Source: CAZXCG01 sp964639205
Lineage (GTDB): Bacteria; Bacillota; Clostridia; Oscillospirales; Acutalibacteraceae
Length of the DNA stretch: 19,374 bases
Direction of reading: 5' to 3'
Assembly: GCA_964639205.1 (NCBI GenBank)
Contig: CAZXCG010000025.1
Location: 1-19,374, forward strand
The translations under genes were made by a program, and so were the position numbers. Under the pieces are notes generated by a model. The model was given only the letters and a program-made list of their open reading frames with translations. It was not told the origin of the DNA and did not search any database. Of this stretch, positions 1 to 8,265 are shown piece after piece (within the stretch, counting starts at the first letter, position 1; the number at the start of each line of letters is the position of its first letter).

Positions 1-59
1 TTTTTTTGGCGCTTGTGTATCCCGTGTGAGCGGATATTTAAATTTTTTTAATTCTGCGC

Positions 60-88
60 TTGACATATAAACTGTGCTGTGATATACT
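60..88 (+). promoter_or_regulatory. Promoter of the trp operon
   Basis: The -35 box TTGACA (60-65) and the -10 box TATACT (83-88) are separated by 17 bases, and the -10 is preceded by TGA, which makes it an extended -10. This is a near-perfect housekeeping sigma promoter. Transcription should start near 95 and run into the T-box leader. The seven Ts at 1-7 may be the U-tract of an upstream terminator whose stem lies outside the window. Confidence 0.85.
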
Positions 89-94
89 GCTTTT

Positions 95-368
95 ATTAAA
101 ACCGTTGACGCGGAGATAAAAACAAAAGGTGCACCTACAGAGAGCACGGGCGGCTGAGAACCGTGCGGGAAGCAGTTTGTTAAATGGACCGCCGAGGGCG
201 CAGTCAAAGGCTTTTGCCGAGTATTCTGCGACGTTGCGACAGACGTTACTTGTCAGGGATATGTTTGTATCCTGCAAAGAGCACAGCACGGCGCTGTGAA
301 TCAAGGTGGCACCGCGGGCATGGTAATTTCCCGTCCTTGACAGTTTTTACTGTTGAGGACGGTTTTTT
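95..368 (+). promoter_or_regulatory. T-box leader, tRNA-Trp specific
   Basis: The leader carries the T-box core AAGGTGGCACCGCGG (303-317), followed by a rho-independent terminator (331-368). Upstream is a Stem I-like domain. GCGG (110-113) pairs with CCGC (189-192) as the base helix, next to an AGATA segment. The specifier TGG lies at 185-187 and is followed by the usual A at 188. TGG is the Trp codon, which fits the downstream genes. In this family uncharged tRNA pairs with the specifier and with the GGTGG bulge, which stabilises an antiterminator. Here AAGG (303-306) and GCGGG (314-318) can pair with the CCCGTCCTT segment (330-338), which excludes the terminator. Low charged tRNA-Trp would therefore switch on all seven trp genes. 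Confidence 0.93.
331..368 (+). terminator. Attenuator terminator of the trp T-box
   Basis: A 13-base-pair stem (331-343 with 350-362, two G-U pairs) closes a 6-base loop and is followed by six Ts (363-368). Its 5' strand overlaps the predicted antiterminator strand, so the two structures exclude each other. Confidence 0.93.
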
Positions 369-413
369 GCGTTTTTTTGCATTTATTTTTTTATTTTGAA
401 AGGATGGTTCAAA

Positions 414-1889
414 ATGCTTTATCCTTCTTTGAACGAAGTCAAAACCATAGCTCAAAGCGGCGATTACCGCCGCGTTCCGGTTTGCTGTGAAATGTACGCG
501 GACAGCATAACTCCGGTGGGCGTTATGCGTATACTTAAAAATTACAGCCGCCACTGCTTCATTTTGGAAAGCGTCGAGGATTCCTCACGATGGGGGAGAT
601 ACACCTTTTTGGGCTACGACCCTATTTTGGAGCTTACCTGTAAAGACGGAGTTCTTACGGTCAAAAGCGGTTCAACCGTCACCGAGCGCACCCGGCACCC
701 CGGCGAGGCCGTAAGAAAAATTCTGAAGGAATATAAAAGTCCGCGTGTAGAAGGAATGCCAACCTTTACAGGAGGTCTTGTGGGATATTTTTCTTATGAT
801 TATATTAAATATTCCGAACCGTCCTTAAACCTTGACGCACAGGACCGCGAAAGCTTCAAAGACGTGGATTTGATGCTCTTTGATAAGGTTATCGCCTTTG
901 ACAACCTGCGTCAGAAGATTATTTTGATTGCCGGAGTTAAAACAGAGGAAATCGACCGGGAATACCGCAAAGCGCAGCTTGAGCTCGAGTCTCTTGTGCG
1001 CCTTATAACCAAAGGGAAAAGCGCCGAAGTTCTTCCGCTCAGACTGAAAACGGATTTTATCCCGCTGTTTGACAGGGAGAGCTACTGTCAAATGGTTGAA
1101 AAGGGCAAGGAGCATATAAGAGAGGGAGACATTTTTCAGGTTGTCCTTTCAAACCGGCTTGAAGCGGAAATTGAGGGCAGTTTGTTTGACGTTTACCGTG
1201 TTTTGAGAACCACCAACCCGTCGCCCTATATGTTTTATTTTTCAAGCGACGACATCGAAATAGCGGGAGCTTCTCCCGAAACTCTTGTAAAGCTTGACAG
1301 CGGCGTCCTCCACACCTTCCCGCTTGCGGGGACACGTCCGCGCGGCGCAACCGAGGAGGAGGACAAAGCTCTTGAAGACGAGCTTCTGCATGACGAAAAG
1401 GAGCTTGCCGAGCATAATATGCTTGTCGATCTTGGCAGGAACGACATAGGCAAGGTGAGCGTTATAGGCTCCGTTAAGGTTGAAAAATATATGTCCGTCG
1501 AGCGGTTCTCGCACGTTATGCACATCGGGTCTACCGTATCCGGTAAAATAAGACCGGACTGCGACGCTGTAAGCGCCGTGGACGCGGTTCTTCCCGCCGG
1601 GACTCTTTCCGGCGCGCCTAAAATTATGGCGTGCAAAATAATAAATAAGCTCGAAAACAACAAGCGCGGAATATACGGCGGCGCGGTGGGATATATTGAC
1701 TTTACCGGCAATCTTGACACCTGCATTGCAATTCGGCTTGCTTTTTCCAAAAACGGCAGACTTTTTATCCGCTCGGGCGCGGGAATAGTTGCGGACAGCG
1801 TTCCCGAAAAAGAATATCAGGAGTGTATTAATAAGGCGCGGGCGGTAATAGACGCCGTTAAAAGCGCGGAAGGGGGCATAGATTTATGA
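414..1889 (+). CDS. trpE: Anthranilate synthase component I
   Basis: Makes anthranilate from chorismate, with ammonia supplied by TrpG; this is the first committed step of tryptophan synthesis. The 491-residue product is normal length. It has the N-terminal regulatory region with the FILESVE motif (the LLES-type tryptophan-binding site for feedback inhibition). The C-terminal chorismate-binding domain shows LAGTRPRG, LPAGTLSGAPK, GIYGGAVGY and IRSGAGIV. The ATG at 414 is chosen because AGGA (401-404) lies 9 bases upstream. An in-frame TTG at 396 is possible, but it lies upstream of that ribosome binding site and has none of its own. It is the first gene after the T-box leader, and its stop overlaps the trpG start in ATGA. 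Confidence 0.97.
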   Translation: MLYPSLNEVKTIAQSGDYRRVPVCCEMYADSITPVGVMRILKNYSRHCFILESVEDSSRWGRYTFLGYDPILELTCKDGVLTVKSGSTVTERTRHPGEAVRKILKEYKSPRVEGMPTFTGGLVGYFSYDYIKYSEPSLNLDAQDRESFKDVDLMLFDKVIAFDNLRQKIILIAGVKTEEIDREYRKAQLELESLVRLITKGKSAEVLPLRLKTDFIPLFDRESYCQMVEKGKEHIREGDIFQVVLSNRLEAEIEGSLFDVYRVLRTTNPSPYMFYFSSDDIEIAGASPETLVKLDSGVLHTFPLAGTRPRGATEEEDKALEDELLHDEKELAEHNMLVDLGRNDIGKVSVIGSVKVEKYMSVERFSHVMHIGSTVSGKIRPDCDAVSAVDAVLPAGTLSGAPKIMACKIINKLENNKRGIYGGAVGYIDFTGNLDTCIAIRLAFSKNGRLFIRSGAGIVADSVPEKEYQECINKARAVIDAVKSAEGGIDL

Positions 1890-2464
1890 TACTGCTGATA
1901 GACAATTACGACAGCTTTTCATATAATTTATATCAGCTTATAGGCACGGTAAACCCCGACATAAAGGTTATTCGCAACGATGAAATGTCGGCGGATGAAA
2001 TTCAAAGGCTTCATCCCGAGGCAATAATACTTTCTCCGGGGCCGGGCAAGCCCGCGAAAGCGGGTATATGCATAGAAGCTGTTCAAAAGCTGAGCGGAAG
2101 CTTCCCCATACTCGGCGTTTGCCTCGGACATCAGGCAATATGCGAGGCGTTCGGCGGCAGGGTGAGCTACGCAAAGCGGCTTATGCACGGAAAAACCTCG
2201 GTTGTTACCCTTGATAATTCAAGCAGGCTTTTCAGAGGAATGGGCAAATCCATCAGAGCTGCGCGCTATCATTCGCTCGCAGCGCTCAGAGAGGATCTCC
2301 CCAAGGCGCTTAAAATTACCGCCGAGAGTGACGACGGCGAAATAATGGCGATTGAACACAGTGAATTTCCGGTGTTTGGCGTACAGTTTCACCCGGAGTC
2401 GGTACTTACTCCCGACGGACTTAAAATAATTCAAAATTTTATGGAGGTATGCAGCAATGATTAA
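1886..2464 (+). CDS. trpG: Anthranilate synthase component II (glutamine amidotransferase)
   Basis: Class I glutamine amidotransferase that releases ammonia from glutamine for TrpE. The 192-residue protein is a stand-alone TrpG, not fused to TrpD. The triad is visible: Cys79 in GVCLGHQ, and His169 and Glu171 in QFHPES. LSPGPG (49-54) forms the oxyanion loop. The opening MILLIDNYDSFSYNL is typical of TrpG/PabA. It could also serve p-aminobenzoate synthesis in folate metabolism, as some Bacillota TrpG proteins do; no pabB is present here to test that. The start overlaps the trpE stop by 4 bases and the end overlaps trpD by 8, so the subunits are probably made in step. Confidence 0.96.
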   Translation: MILLIDNYDSFSYNLYQLIGTVNPDIKVIRNDEMSADEIQRLHPEAIILSPGPGKPAKAGICIEAVQKLSGSFPILGVCLGHQAICEAFGGRVSYAKRLMHGKTSVVTLDNSSRLFRGMGKSIRAARYHSLAALREDLPKALKITAESDDGEIMAIEHSEFPVFGVQFHPESVLTPDGLKIIQNFMEVCSND

Positions 2465-3467
2465 AGAAGCAATTATATCACTTACAAAAAAGAAAGACCT
2501 GCCGTACGACGACGCTATGACCGTTATGAACGAAATAATGAGCGGTCAGGCAAGCGACATTCAAATCAGCGCTTATCTTACGGCGCTTGCAATGAAGGGC
2601 GAAACGGTTGACGAGATAACCGCTTCGGCGGCGGCTATGCGCTCTATAGGCGTAAAGCTTGAACACGACTTTGACGTGCTCGAAATTGTAGGCACCGGCG
2701 GCGACGGCTCCAATTCTTTTAATATTTCCACCACCTCGGCTGTTGTAATTGCGGCCGCCGGGGTTCCCGTTGCAAAGCACGGCAACCGCGCCGCTTCCAG
2801 CAAATCGGGGGCTGCCGACGTATTGGAGGCTTTGGGAGTAAATATCAATCTGTCGCCCGAAAAGAGCGCCCGGCTGCTGAAAGAAATCGGTATTTGCTTT
2901 TTGTTTGCGCAAAAATATCATACTGCAATGAAGTATGTCGCTCCGGTGCGCCGCGAGCTTGGCATACGCACTGTGTTTAATTTCCTCGGACCTCTGTCAA
3001 ACCCGGCAAACGCAAATATGGAGATTATGGGCGTATTTGACGAAAGCTTTGTTGAACCGCTTGCCCGCGTGCTGTCAAAGCTCGGAGTCAACAGAGGAAT
3101 GGTGGTTTACGGGCAGGATAAGCTTGACGAAATTTCCGCCTGTGCTCCTACGACTGTTTGCGAGATCAGAAACGGGGAGTTTAAAAATTATGTAATCGAG
3201 CCTGAACGCTTTGGCTTTGAAAGAGCGGATAAATCCGAGCTTGTGGGCGGAACTCCCGCGGAAAACGCCTTGATAACCCGCAAAGTTCTGGAGGGAGAAA
3301 AGAGCGCTCGCCGCAATGCCGTATTGCTCAACTCCGCCGCCGCTGTCTACACTGCCGGTAAGACGGAAACGCTTGAAGAAGGCGTTAAGCTTGCCGCTGA
3401 GCTTATCGACAGCGGGAAGGCTCTGCAAAAGCTTGAGGAATTTATACGCCGTTCAAACGAAATTTGA
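2457..3467 (+). CDS. trpD: Anthranilate phosphoribosyltransferase
   Basis: Joins anthranilate to PRPP to give phosphoribosylanthranilate. The 336-residue product matches the usual length. The PRPP-binding glycine-rich loop GTGGDGSNSFN is at 79-89, and the anthranilate and phosphate region KHGNRAASSKSGAADVL follows at 107-123. The N-terminal helical domain and the long alpha/beta domain are both complete. The ATG lies inside the end of trpG (8-base overlap) behind the ribosome binding site GGAGG (2442-2446), within trpG codons. It is separated from trpC by only 9 bases. Confidence 0.97.
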   Translation: MIKEAIISLTKKKDLPYDDAMTVMNEIMSGQASDIQISAYLTALAMKGETVDEITASAAAMRSIGVKLEHDFDVLEIVGTGGDGSNSFNISTTSAVVIAAAGVPVAKHGNRAASSKSGAADVLEALGVNINLSPEKSARLLKEIGICFLFAQKYHTAMKYVAPVRRELGIRTVFNFLGPLSNPANANMEIMGVFDESFVEPLARVLSKLGVNRGMVVYGQDKLDEISACAPTTVCEIRNGEFKNYVIEPERFGFERADKSELVGGTPAENALITRKVLEGEKSARRNAVLLNSAAAVYTAGKTETLEEGVKLAAELIDSGKALQKLEEFIRRSNEI

Positions 3468-3476
3468 GGGCGGATT

Positions 3477-4262
3477 ATGATTTTGGATGAAATAGCCGCC
3501 CGCACAAAACGGCGTATTGAAGAAGAAAAAAAGACCGTTCCGCTTGAACGTCTTCAAGCGCAGGCCTCAGACCTCGACCCAAACACCGGGTTTCCGTTTG
3601 AAAGGGCTTTAAGGGCGGACGGAATATCGTTTATATGCGAGGTAAAAAAGGCGTCCCCGTCAAAGGGAATAATAGCGCGTGATTTCCCGTATTTAAGTAT
3701 CGCAAAGGAGTATGAAGCGGCGGGAGCCGCCGCCGTGTCGGTGCTTACCGAGCCGTATTACTTTTTGGGCAGCGACGAATTTCTTCGGGAAATTACAGGC
3801 AAAATCTCAATACCCGCTCTGCGCAAGGATTTTGTTGTAGACGAATATATGATATATCAGGCAAAGCTTTTGGGTGCTTCCGCAGTGCTGCTTATCTGCG
3901 CTGTGCTTGACGACGCTCAGCTCAAATCCTACCTTAAAACAGCGCGCGCTTTGGGACTTTCGGCTTTGGTAGAGGCGTATACTATGGAAGAAGTGCTGCG
4001 GGCTGTAGATACCGGAGCGCATATTATAGGTGTAAATAACCGTGATTTAAAGACCTTTAAGGTCGATATGGAAAACGGTCTGCGTTTGCGCGGGGCGGTT
4101 CCGAGCGACCGCGTGTTTGTGTCAGAGAGCGGCATTAAAACCGCGCAGGACATTGCCCTACTCAGGGAAAGCGGAGCCGACGCGGTGCTTATCGGCGAAG
4201 CCTTTATGCGCAGCGCCGATAAAAAAGCGGCTCTTAACGCGCTTCGCGGTGGCAGTCTATGA
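3477..4262 (+). CDS. trpC: Indole-3-glycerol phosphate synthase
   Basis: Closes the ring of carboxyphenylamino-deoxyribulose phosphate to give indole-3-glycerol phosphate. It is a 261-residue TIM barrel. The conserved active-site segments are present: CEVKKASPSKG (54-64, with the catalytic lysine), LRKDF (115-119), VEAYTMEE (165-172), GVNNRDLKTF (185-194) and VSESGI (215-220). It is not fused to TrpF, unlike the E. coli enzyme. The ATG is preceded by GAGGGCGG (3467-3474) in a 9-base gap after trpD. The stop overlaps the trpF start by 4 bases. Confidence 0.97.
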   Translation: MILDEIAARTKRRIEEEKKTVPLERLQAQASDLDPNTGFPFERALRADGISFICEVKKASPSKGIIARDFPYLSIAKEYEAAGAAAVSVLTEPYYFLGSDEFLREITGKISIPALRKDFVVDEYMIYQAKLLGASAVLLICAVLDDAQLKSYLKTARALGLSALVEAYTMEEVLRAVDTGAHIIGVNNRDLKTFKVDMENGLRLRGAVPSDRVFVSESGIKTAQDIALLRESGADAVLIGEAFMRSADKKAALNALRGGSL

Positions 4263-4861
4263 GTTCTGTAAAAATAAAAATCTGCGGTCTTTCACGCGCA
4301 TGCGACATAGACTGCGTAAATGAATGTAAGCCCGATTTCATCGGCTTTGTATTTGCAAAAAGCCGCCGCCGCATTACGTTTGAACGGGCGGAGCTGCTTA
4401 AAAAACGCCTTGACCCTGCAATAAAAGCGGCGGGAGTTTTTGTTAATGAAGCTCCGGAAGTAATAATCTCCGCTGCGCAAAATGGCATAATCGATATTAT
4501 CCAGCTCCACGGGCAAGAGGATGAGCAAACCGTATGCAGGCTCAAAGAGATATGCCGAATTCCCGTTATTAAAGCCGTTTCTGTCGGCAGGGACGATATT
4601 TCCGCCTTTGCCGGCTCATCGGCGGATTACCTTTTACTGGACAACGGCGCGGGCGGAACGGGCAAAGCCTTTGACTGGTCGCTTGCGGGAAATATTAAAA
4701 AGCCCTTTTTCCTTGCCGGCGGGTTAAACGCCGAAAACGTAAAAATCGGCATAGAAAAGCTCAGACCGTTTGCCGTCGATATATCGGGCGGGGTTGAAAC
4801 CGGGGGCTTTAAGGATCCTGAAAAAATAAGAGAAATAATAAGGAGGATACGAAATGAGTAA
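4259..4861 (+). CDS. trpF: Phosphoribosylanthranilate isomerase
   Basis: Catalyses the Amadori rearrangement of phosphoribosylanthranilate, the step before TrpC. The protein has 200 residues, the usual size of a stand-alone monofunctional TrpF. KICGL with the catalytic base Cys9 opens the barrel. QLHG, the LLLDNGAGGTGK segment with the catalytic Asp, and DISGGVE with GFKDPEKI at the C-terminal phosphate site follow. It starts in the ATGA overlap with trpC and ends 8 bases inside trpB. In biochemical order TrpF acts before TrpC although its gene comes after, which is common. Confidence 0.96.
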   Translation: MSSVKIKICGLSRACDIDCVNECKPDFIGFVFAKSRRRITFERAELLKKRLDPAIKAAGVFVNEAPEVIISAAQNGIIDIIQLHGQEDEQTVCRLKEICRIPVIKAVSVGRDDISAFAGSSADYLLLDNGAGGTGKAFDWSLAGNIKKPFFLAGGLNAENVKIGIEKLRPFAVDISGGVETGGFKDPEKIREIIRRIRNE

Positions 4862-6038
4862 AGGACGTTTCGGCGTTCACGGCGGTCAGTATATTCCCGA
4901 AACGCTGATGAACGCTGTTATCGAGCTTGAAGAGGCATATAACAAATATAAGGACGATCCCGCGTTCAACGCCGAGCTTACGGAGCTGTTCAACAATTAT
5001 GCGGGGCGGCCGTCGCTGCTTTATTACGCGCAGCGTATGACCCGGGATTTGGGCGGCGCGAAAATATATCTTAAGCGCGAGGATTTAAACCACACCGGAT
5101 CTCACAAAATAAACAATGTGCTCGGTCAGACGCTGCTTGCAAAGCGTATGGGAAAAACAAGGGTAATTGCAGAAACCGGAGCCGGTCAGCACGGCGTTGC
5201 CACCGCGACCGCAGCGGCGCTTATGGATATGGAATGTGAAATATTTATGGGCAAAGAGGACACCGAGCGTCAGGCGCTCAACGTGTACCGAATGCGGCTT
5301 TTGGGCGCAAAGGTAAACGCGGTTGAATCGGGAACGGGTACGCTCAAGGACGCAGTCTCCGCCACTATGCGCGAGTGGTCGAAGCGCATCGACGACACTC
5401 ACTATGTTTTGGGCTCTGTTATGGGGCCGCACCCGTTCCCGACGATAGTGCGCGATTTTCAGTCTGTCATCTCGAGGGAAATAAAAAGTCAGCTTATGGA
5501 AAAGGAGGGCAGACTGCCTGACGCGGTGCTCGCCTGTGTGGGCGGCGGCTCAAACGCTATAGGCGCGTTTTATAATTTTATTGAGGACAAGAGCGTTCGC
5601 CTCATAGGCTGCGAGGGCGCGGGCAGAGGAATAAAAACTGCCGATACTGCCGCCACTATTTCCACAGGGCGCGAGGGTATTTTCCACGGTATGAAGTCAT
5701 ATTTTTGTCAGGATAAATACGGTCAAATTGCACCTGTTTACTCGATTTCGGCGGGTCTTGACTACCCCGGCATAGGTCCCGAGCACGCTTGGCTTTATGA
5801 CAGCGGCAGGGCGGAATATGTTCCGGTAACCGACGACGAAGCGGTAAACGCGTTTGAGTATCTCTCGCGTATTGAGGGAATTATCCCGGCTATTGAAAGC
5901 GCTCACGCGGTGGCTTACGCGATGAAGCTTGCTCCAACAATGAGCAAGGAGCAAATAATTGTTATCAATATATCCGGTCGCGGCGATAAGGACTGTGCCG
6001 CAATTGCCAGATACAGGGGGGAAAATCTGTATGAGTAG
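4854..6038 (+). CDS. trpB: Tryptophan synthase beta chain
   Basis: PLP enzyme that condenses indole with serine to give tryptophan and works as an alpha2-beta2 complex with TrpA. The 394-residue protein is a TrpB1-type beta chain. Lys85 in HTGSHKIN binds PLP. AETGAGQHG (106-114) carries the catalytic Glu, and CVGGGSNAIG is the PLP phosphate cup. The tail SGRGDKDC is typical. The start is preceded by AGGAGG (4841-4846) inside the end of trpF, giving an 8-base overlap. Another 8-base overlap joins it to trpA. Confidence 0.97.
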   Translation: MSKGRFGVHGGQYIPETLMNAVIELEEAYNKYKDDPAFNAELTELFNNYAGRPSLLYYAQRMTRDLGGAKIYLKREDLNHTGSHKINNVLGQTLLAKRMGKTRVIAETGAGQHGVATATAAALMDMECEIFMGKEDTERQALNVYRMRLLGAKVNAVESGTGTLKDAVSATMREWSKRIDDTHYVLGSVMGPHPFPTIVRDFQSVISREIKSQLMEKEGRLPDAVLACVGGGSNAIGAFYNFIEDKSVRLIGCEGAGRGIKTADTAATISTGREGIFHGMKSYFCQDKYGQIAPVYSISAGLDYPGIGPEHAWLYDSGRAEYVPVTDDEAVNAFEYLSRIEGIIPAIESAHAVAYAMKLAPTMSKEQIIVINISGRGDKDCAAIARYRGENLYE

Positions 6039-6810
6039 GATAAAAAACGCCTTTGCCAACGGTAAAGCCTTTATTCCTTTTATAACCTGCGGCGATCCTT
6101 CGCTGCAAACAAGCGAGGAGCTTGTTTACGCAATGGCTGAAGCGGGCGCAGACCTTATTGAACTGGGAATTCCGTTTTCGGATCCTACCGCCGAAGGTCC
6201 GGTCATAGAAAGCGCCGACGTGCGCGCTTTGGCAAACGGCACCACCACCGACAAGGTCTTTGATACCGTGCGCAGGATTCGCCGGCGAACCGACGTCCCC
6301 ATGGTCTTTATGACCTATGCAAACGTCGCCTTTTCTTACGGCTCGGAGGAGTTTGTGAAAACCTCGGCTCAAATCGGTATGGACGGCCTTATTTTCCCTG
6401 ATATTCCGTTTGAAGAAAAGGGCGAGTTCGAACCGCTCTGTAAAAAGTACGGGTTGGATTTGATTTCTCTCATTGCGCCCACCTCCCGTCAGCGCATAAA
6501 AACAATCGCCGGGGACGCCGAGGGCTTTGTTTACTGCGTGTCTTCATTGGGGGTTACCGGGGTTCGCTCGGAAATTACGACCGACATAGGCGCTATGGTC
6601 AGGCTTGTTAAGGAAACAAAAAACATACCCTGCGCAGTGGGCTTCGGCATTTCCACTCCCGAGCAGGCGGCGCAAATGTGCCGATATGCCGACGGTGCGA
6701 TTGTCGGCTCGGCAATAGTTAAGCTTTGCGAAAAATACGGCGAAAATTGCGTGCCTTACGTAACCGAATATGTCCGCTCAATGAAGGCGGCTGTACAATC
6801 GGTTAAGTAA
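6031..6810 (+). CDS. trpA: Tryptophan synthase alpha chain
   Basis: Cleaves indole-3-glycerol phosphate to indole and glyceraldehyde 3-phosphate; indole is channelled to TrpB. The ATG at 6031 gives 259 residues, the family length, and it overlaps the trpB stop by 8 bases behind AGGGGGG (6015-6021). A longer reading from 5959 would lie entirely on trpB codons and is rejected. Glu44 in LIELGIPFSDP matches catalytic Glu49 of E. coli. The second catalytic acid, E. coli Asp60 (ADGP), is Glu55 here (AEGP). I believe this form is common in clostridial TrpA. The phosphate site and the GFGIS motif are present. It is the last gene of the operon. Confidence 0.96.
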   Translation: MSRIKNAFANGKAFIPFITCGDPSLQTSEELVYAMAEAGADLIELGIPFSDPTAEGPVIESADVRALANGTTTDKVFDTVRRIRRRTDVPMVFMTYANVAFSYGSEEFVKTSAQIGMDGLIFPDIPFEEKGEFEPLCKKYGLDLISLIAPTSRQRIKTIAGDAEGFVYCVSSLGVTGVRSEITTDIGAMVRLVKETKNIPCAVGFGISTPEQAAQMCRYADGAIVGSAIVKLCEKYGENCVPYVTEYVRSMKAAVQSVK

Positions 6811-7086
6811 TGCTTTAAACACTCTGAGCATAACCTTGCGTTCATATTTATTCCGCCTTTGGTAACGCGGGGTTGGCTTATTAATGCGTTGGGTAAATAC
6901 AATTTAATTAAGCGATAATGTCTTCGCGCCTGCCGCAAGTTTGCGGCAGGCGATTGTATCCCCGCCGATTCCGAAAACGGAACCCGCCGCCTCACAGGCG
7001 AGGGGGACATCTTTGCCTAATTTATATTGCTTAAAAAAACGGCTGTAAAAGTATATAAAAATCGGTATTTTTTTTGCCTGATTTTA
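6811..7086. other. trpA-galM intergenic region with tandem hairpins
   Basis: No gene is visible. The region holds a perfect 12-base-pair hairpin (6927-6938 with 6941-6952, 2-base spacer). It is followed by TTCCG-AAAA-CGGAA (6969-6982) and CGCCT-CAC-AGGCG (6988-7000). None is followed by a run of Ts, so none is a classical terminator. The first is the best candidate for the 3' end of the trp transcript, possibly as an RNA-processing or stability hairpin. From about 7020 the sequence turns AT-rich towards the galM promoter. Confidence 0.55.
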
Positions 7087-7115
7087 TTGTTTTTATATTT
7101 TATTAGTGTTATAAT
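7087..7115 (+). promoter_or_regulatory. Probable promoter of the galM-galK operon
   Basis: A perfect -10 box TATAAT (7110-7115) lies 17 bases after a weak -35 box TTGTTT (7087-7092) in AT-rich DNA. Transcription would start near 7122 and leave a leader of about 38 bases. A weak -35 suggests an activator may be needed. No operator-like palindrome was recognised beside it. Confidence 0.55.
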
Positions 7116-7159
7116 TAAAGCAACGTCAGAATAAAAATAAAATGAAGGGAGAGGTCTTG

Positions 7160-8221
7160 TTGATAGAGGTTAAAAATTTCGGTATGCTCAGTGACGGCGG
7201 AGAAGCCTTGCTTTACAAAATCGGCAACAGTACCGGAGCGTATATAACCGTAACAAACTACGGCGCGACTGTAGTTTCCGTCTGCGTACCCGACAAAAAC
7301 GGGCGCCTTACCGACGTTTGCTTAGGTTATGAAACGCTTCGGGAATATGTGGGCGACGGCGGCTATCTGGGAAAGCTTGTCGGGCGGTGTGCAAACAGAA
7401 TTGCCGGCGGCAGGTTCAGGCTCAACGGCAAAGAATACAGTCTGCCCGTAAACAACGCGCCGAATCATCTGCACGGCGGCGTAAATAATTTCAGCGCAAA
7501 GCTTTTTGACTGTGAGTACAGCGGTAATACCCTCAGATTTACCCTTTTCTCTGCCGACGGCGAAGAAGGGTATCCCGGCAATTTAAGGCTCGTTGCCGAA
7601 TACAGCTTTACCGAAAACAACGAAATTGTGCTTAATTACAAAGCGGTGTGCGACGCCGACACGGTGGTCAATATTACGAACCATTCGTACTTTGATCTTA
7701 ACGGTCAGGGCAGCGGCAAAGCAATGGAGCAAAAAATAAGGCTTTATGCCGACGCTGTTGTCGAGGCAAACGACAATATGATTCCCACAGGTAAGCTGCG
7801 CGCGCTTGCAAAGGGAGACCCGTTTGATTTTTCCGAATTTAAACGCTTATCGGACGATATTCAAGCCGACGACGAGCAGCTAAAAATCGGCGGCGGTTAC
7901 GACCATTGCTTTGTGCTTTCCGGCAATTTCACCTCGCAGTACGGCATATACAATCTAAAGCACGCGGCAGATGCGGTAGGCGAGGATACCGGCATTAAGA
8001 TGGAAATTTTCACCACAAAGCCGGGGATGCAGATATACACGGCAAATTTTTTAGGCGATAAAAAAGGCAAGGACGGAGCCCGCTACGCCGACAGAAGCGG
8101 CGTCGCTTTTGAAACCCAGTATTACCCCGACGCAGTAAATCACAGCGAGTTTCCGTCGCCTGTTTTGAAACCGCTCGATATTTACTCGCATACGACAATT
8201 TACCGGTTCACAACAGTTTGA
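7160..8221 (+). CDS. galM: Aldose 1-epimerase (galactose mutarotase)
   Basis: Interconverts alpha and beta anomers of galactose or glucose, feeding alpha-galactose to galactokinase. The TTG at 7160 gives 353 residues and is preferred because GGGAGAGG (7147-7154) sits 5 bases upstream. The in-frame ATG at 7142 has no ribosome binding site and would read through that GGGAGAGG; choosing it adds six residues. Family motifs are present: NHLHGG (102-107), the catalytic His175 in TNHSYFDLNG, and the catalytic Glu in AFETQYYPDAVNH near the C-terminus. GRCANRIAGG (75-84) lines the pocket. It lies 44 bases upstream of a galactokinase-family gene, which supports galactose use. Confidence 0.93.
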   Translation: MIEVKNFGMLSDGGEALLYKIGNSTGAYITVTNYGATVVSVCVPDKNGRLTDVCLGYETLREYVGDGGYLGKLVGRCANRIAGGRFRLNGKEYSLPVNNAPNHLHGGVNNFSAKLFDCEYSGNTLRFTLFSADGEEGYPGNLRLVAEYSFTENNEIVLNYKAVCDADTVVNITNHSYFDLNGQGSGKAMEQKIRLYADAVVEANDNMIPTGKLRALAKGDPFDFSEFKRLSDDIQADDEQLKIGGGYDHCFVLSGNFTSQYGIYNLKHAADAVGEDTGIKMEIFTTKPGMQIYTANFLGDKKGKDGARYADRSGVAFETQYYPDAVNHSEFPSPVLKPLDIYSHTTIYRFTTV

Positions 8222-8265
8222 CGTTTACCGGAATAATTTGCAAATAAAGGAAGCAGAGGCGTAAA

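Noticed and set aside
1235..1750. 171-residue serine-rich open frame on the minus strand inside trpE
   Set aside because: Low-complexity shadow of trpE codons; no domain and no promoter.
5959..6030. N-terminal extension of trpA upstream of the ATG at 6031
   Set aside because: It would lie on trpB codons, and TrpA family length and the ribosome binding site support 6031.
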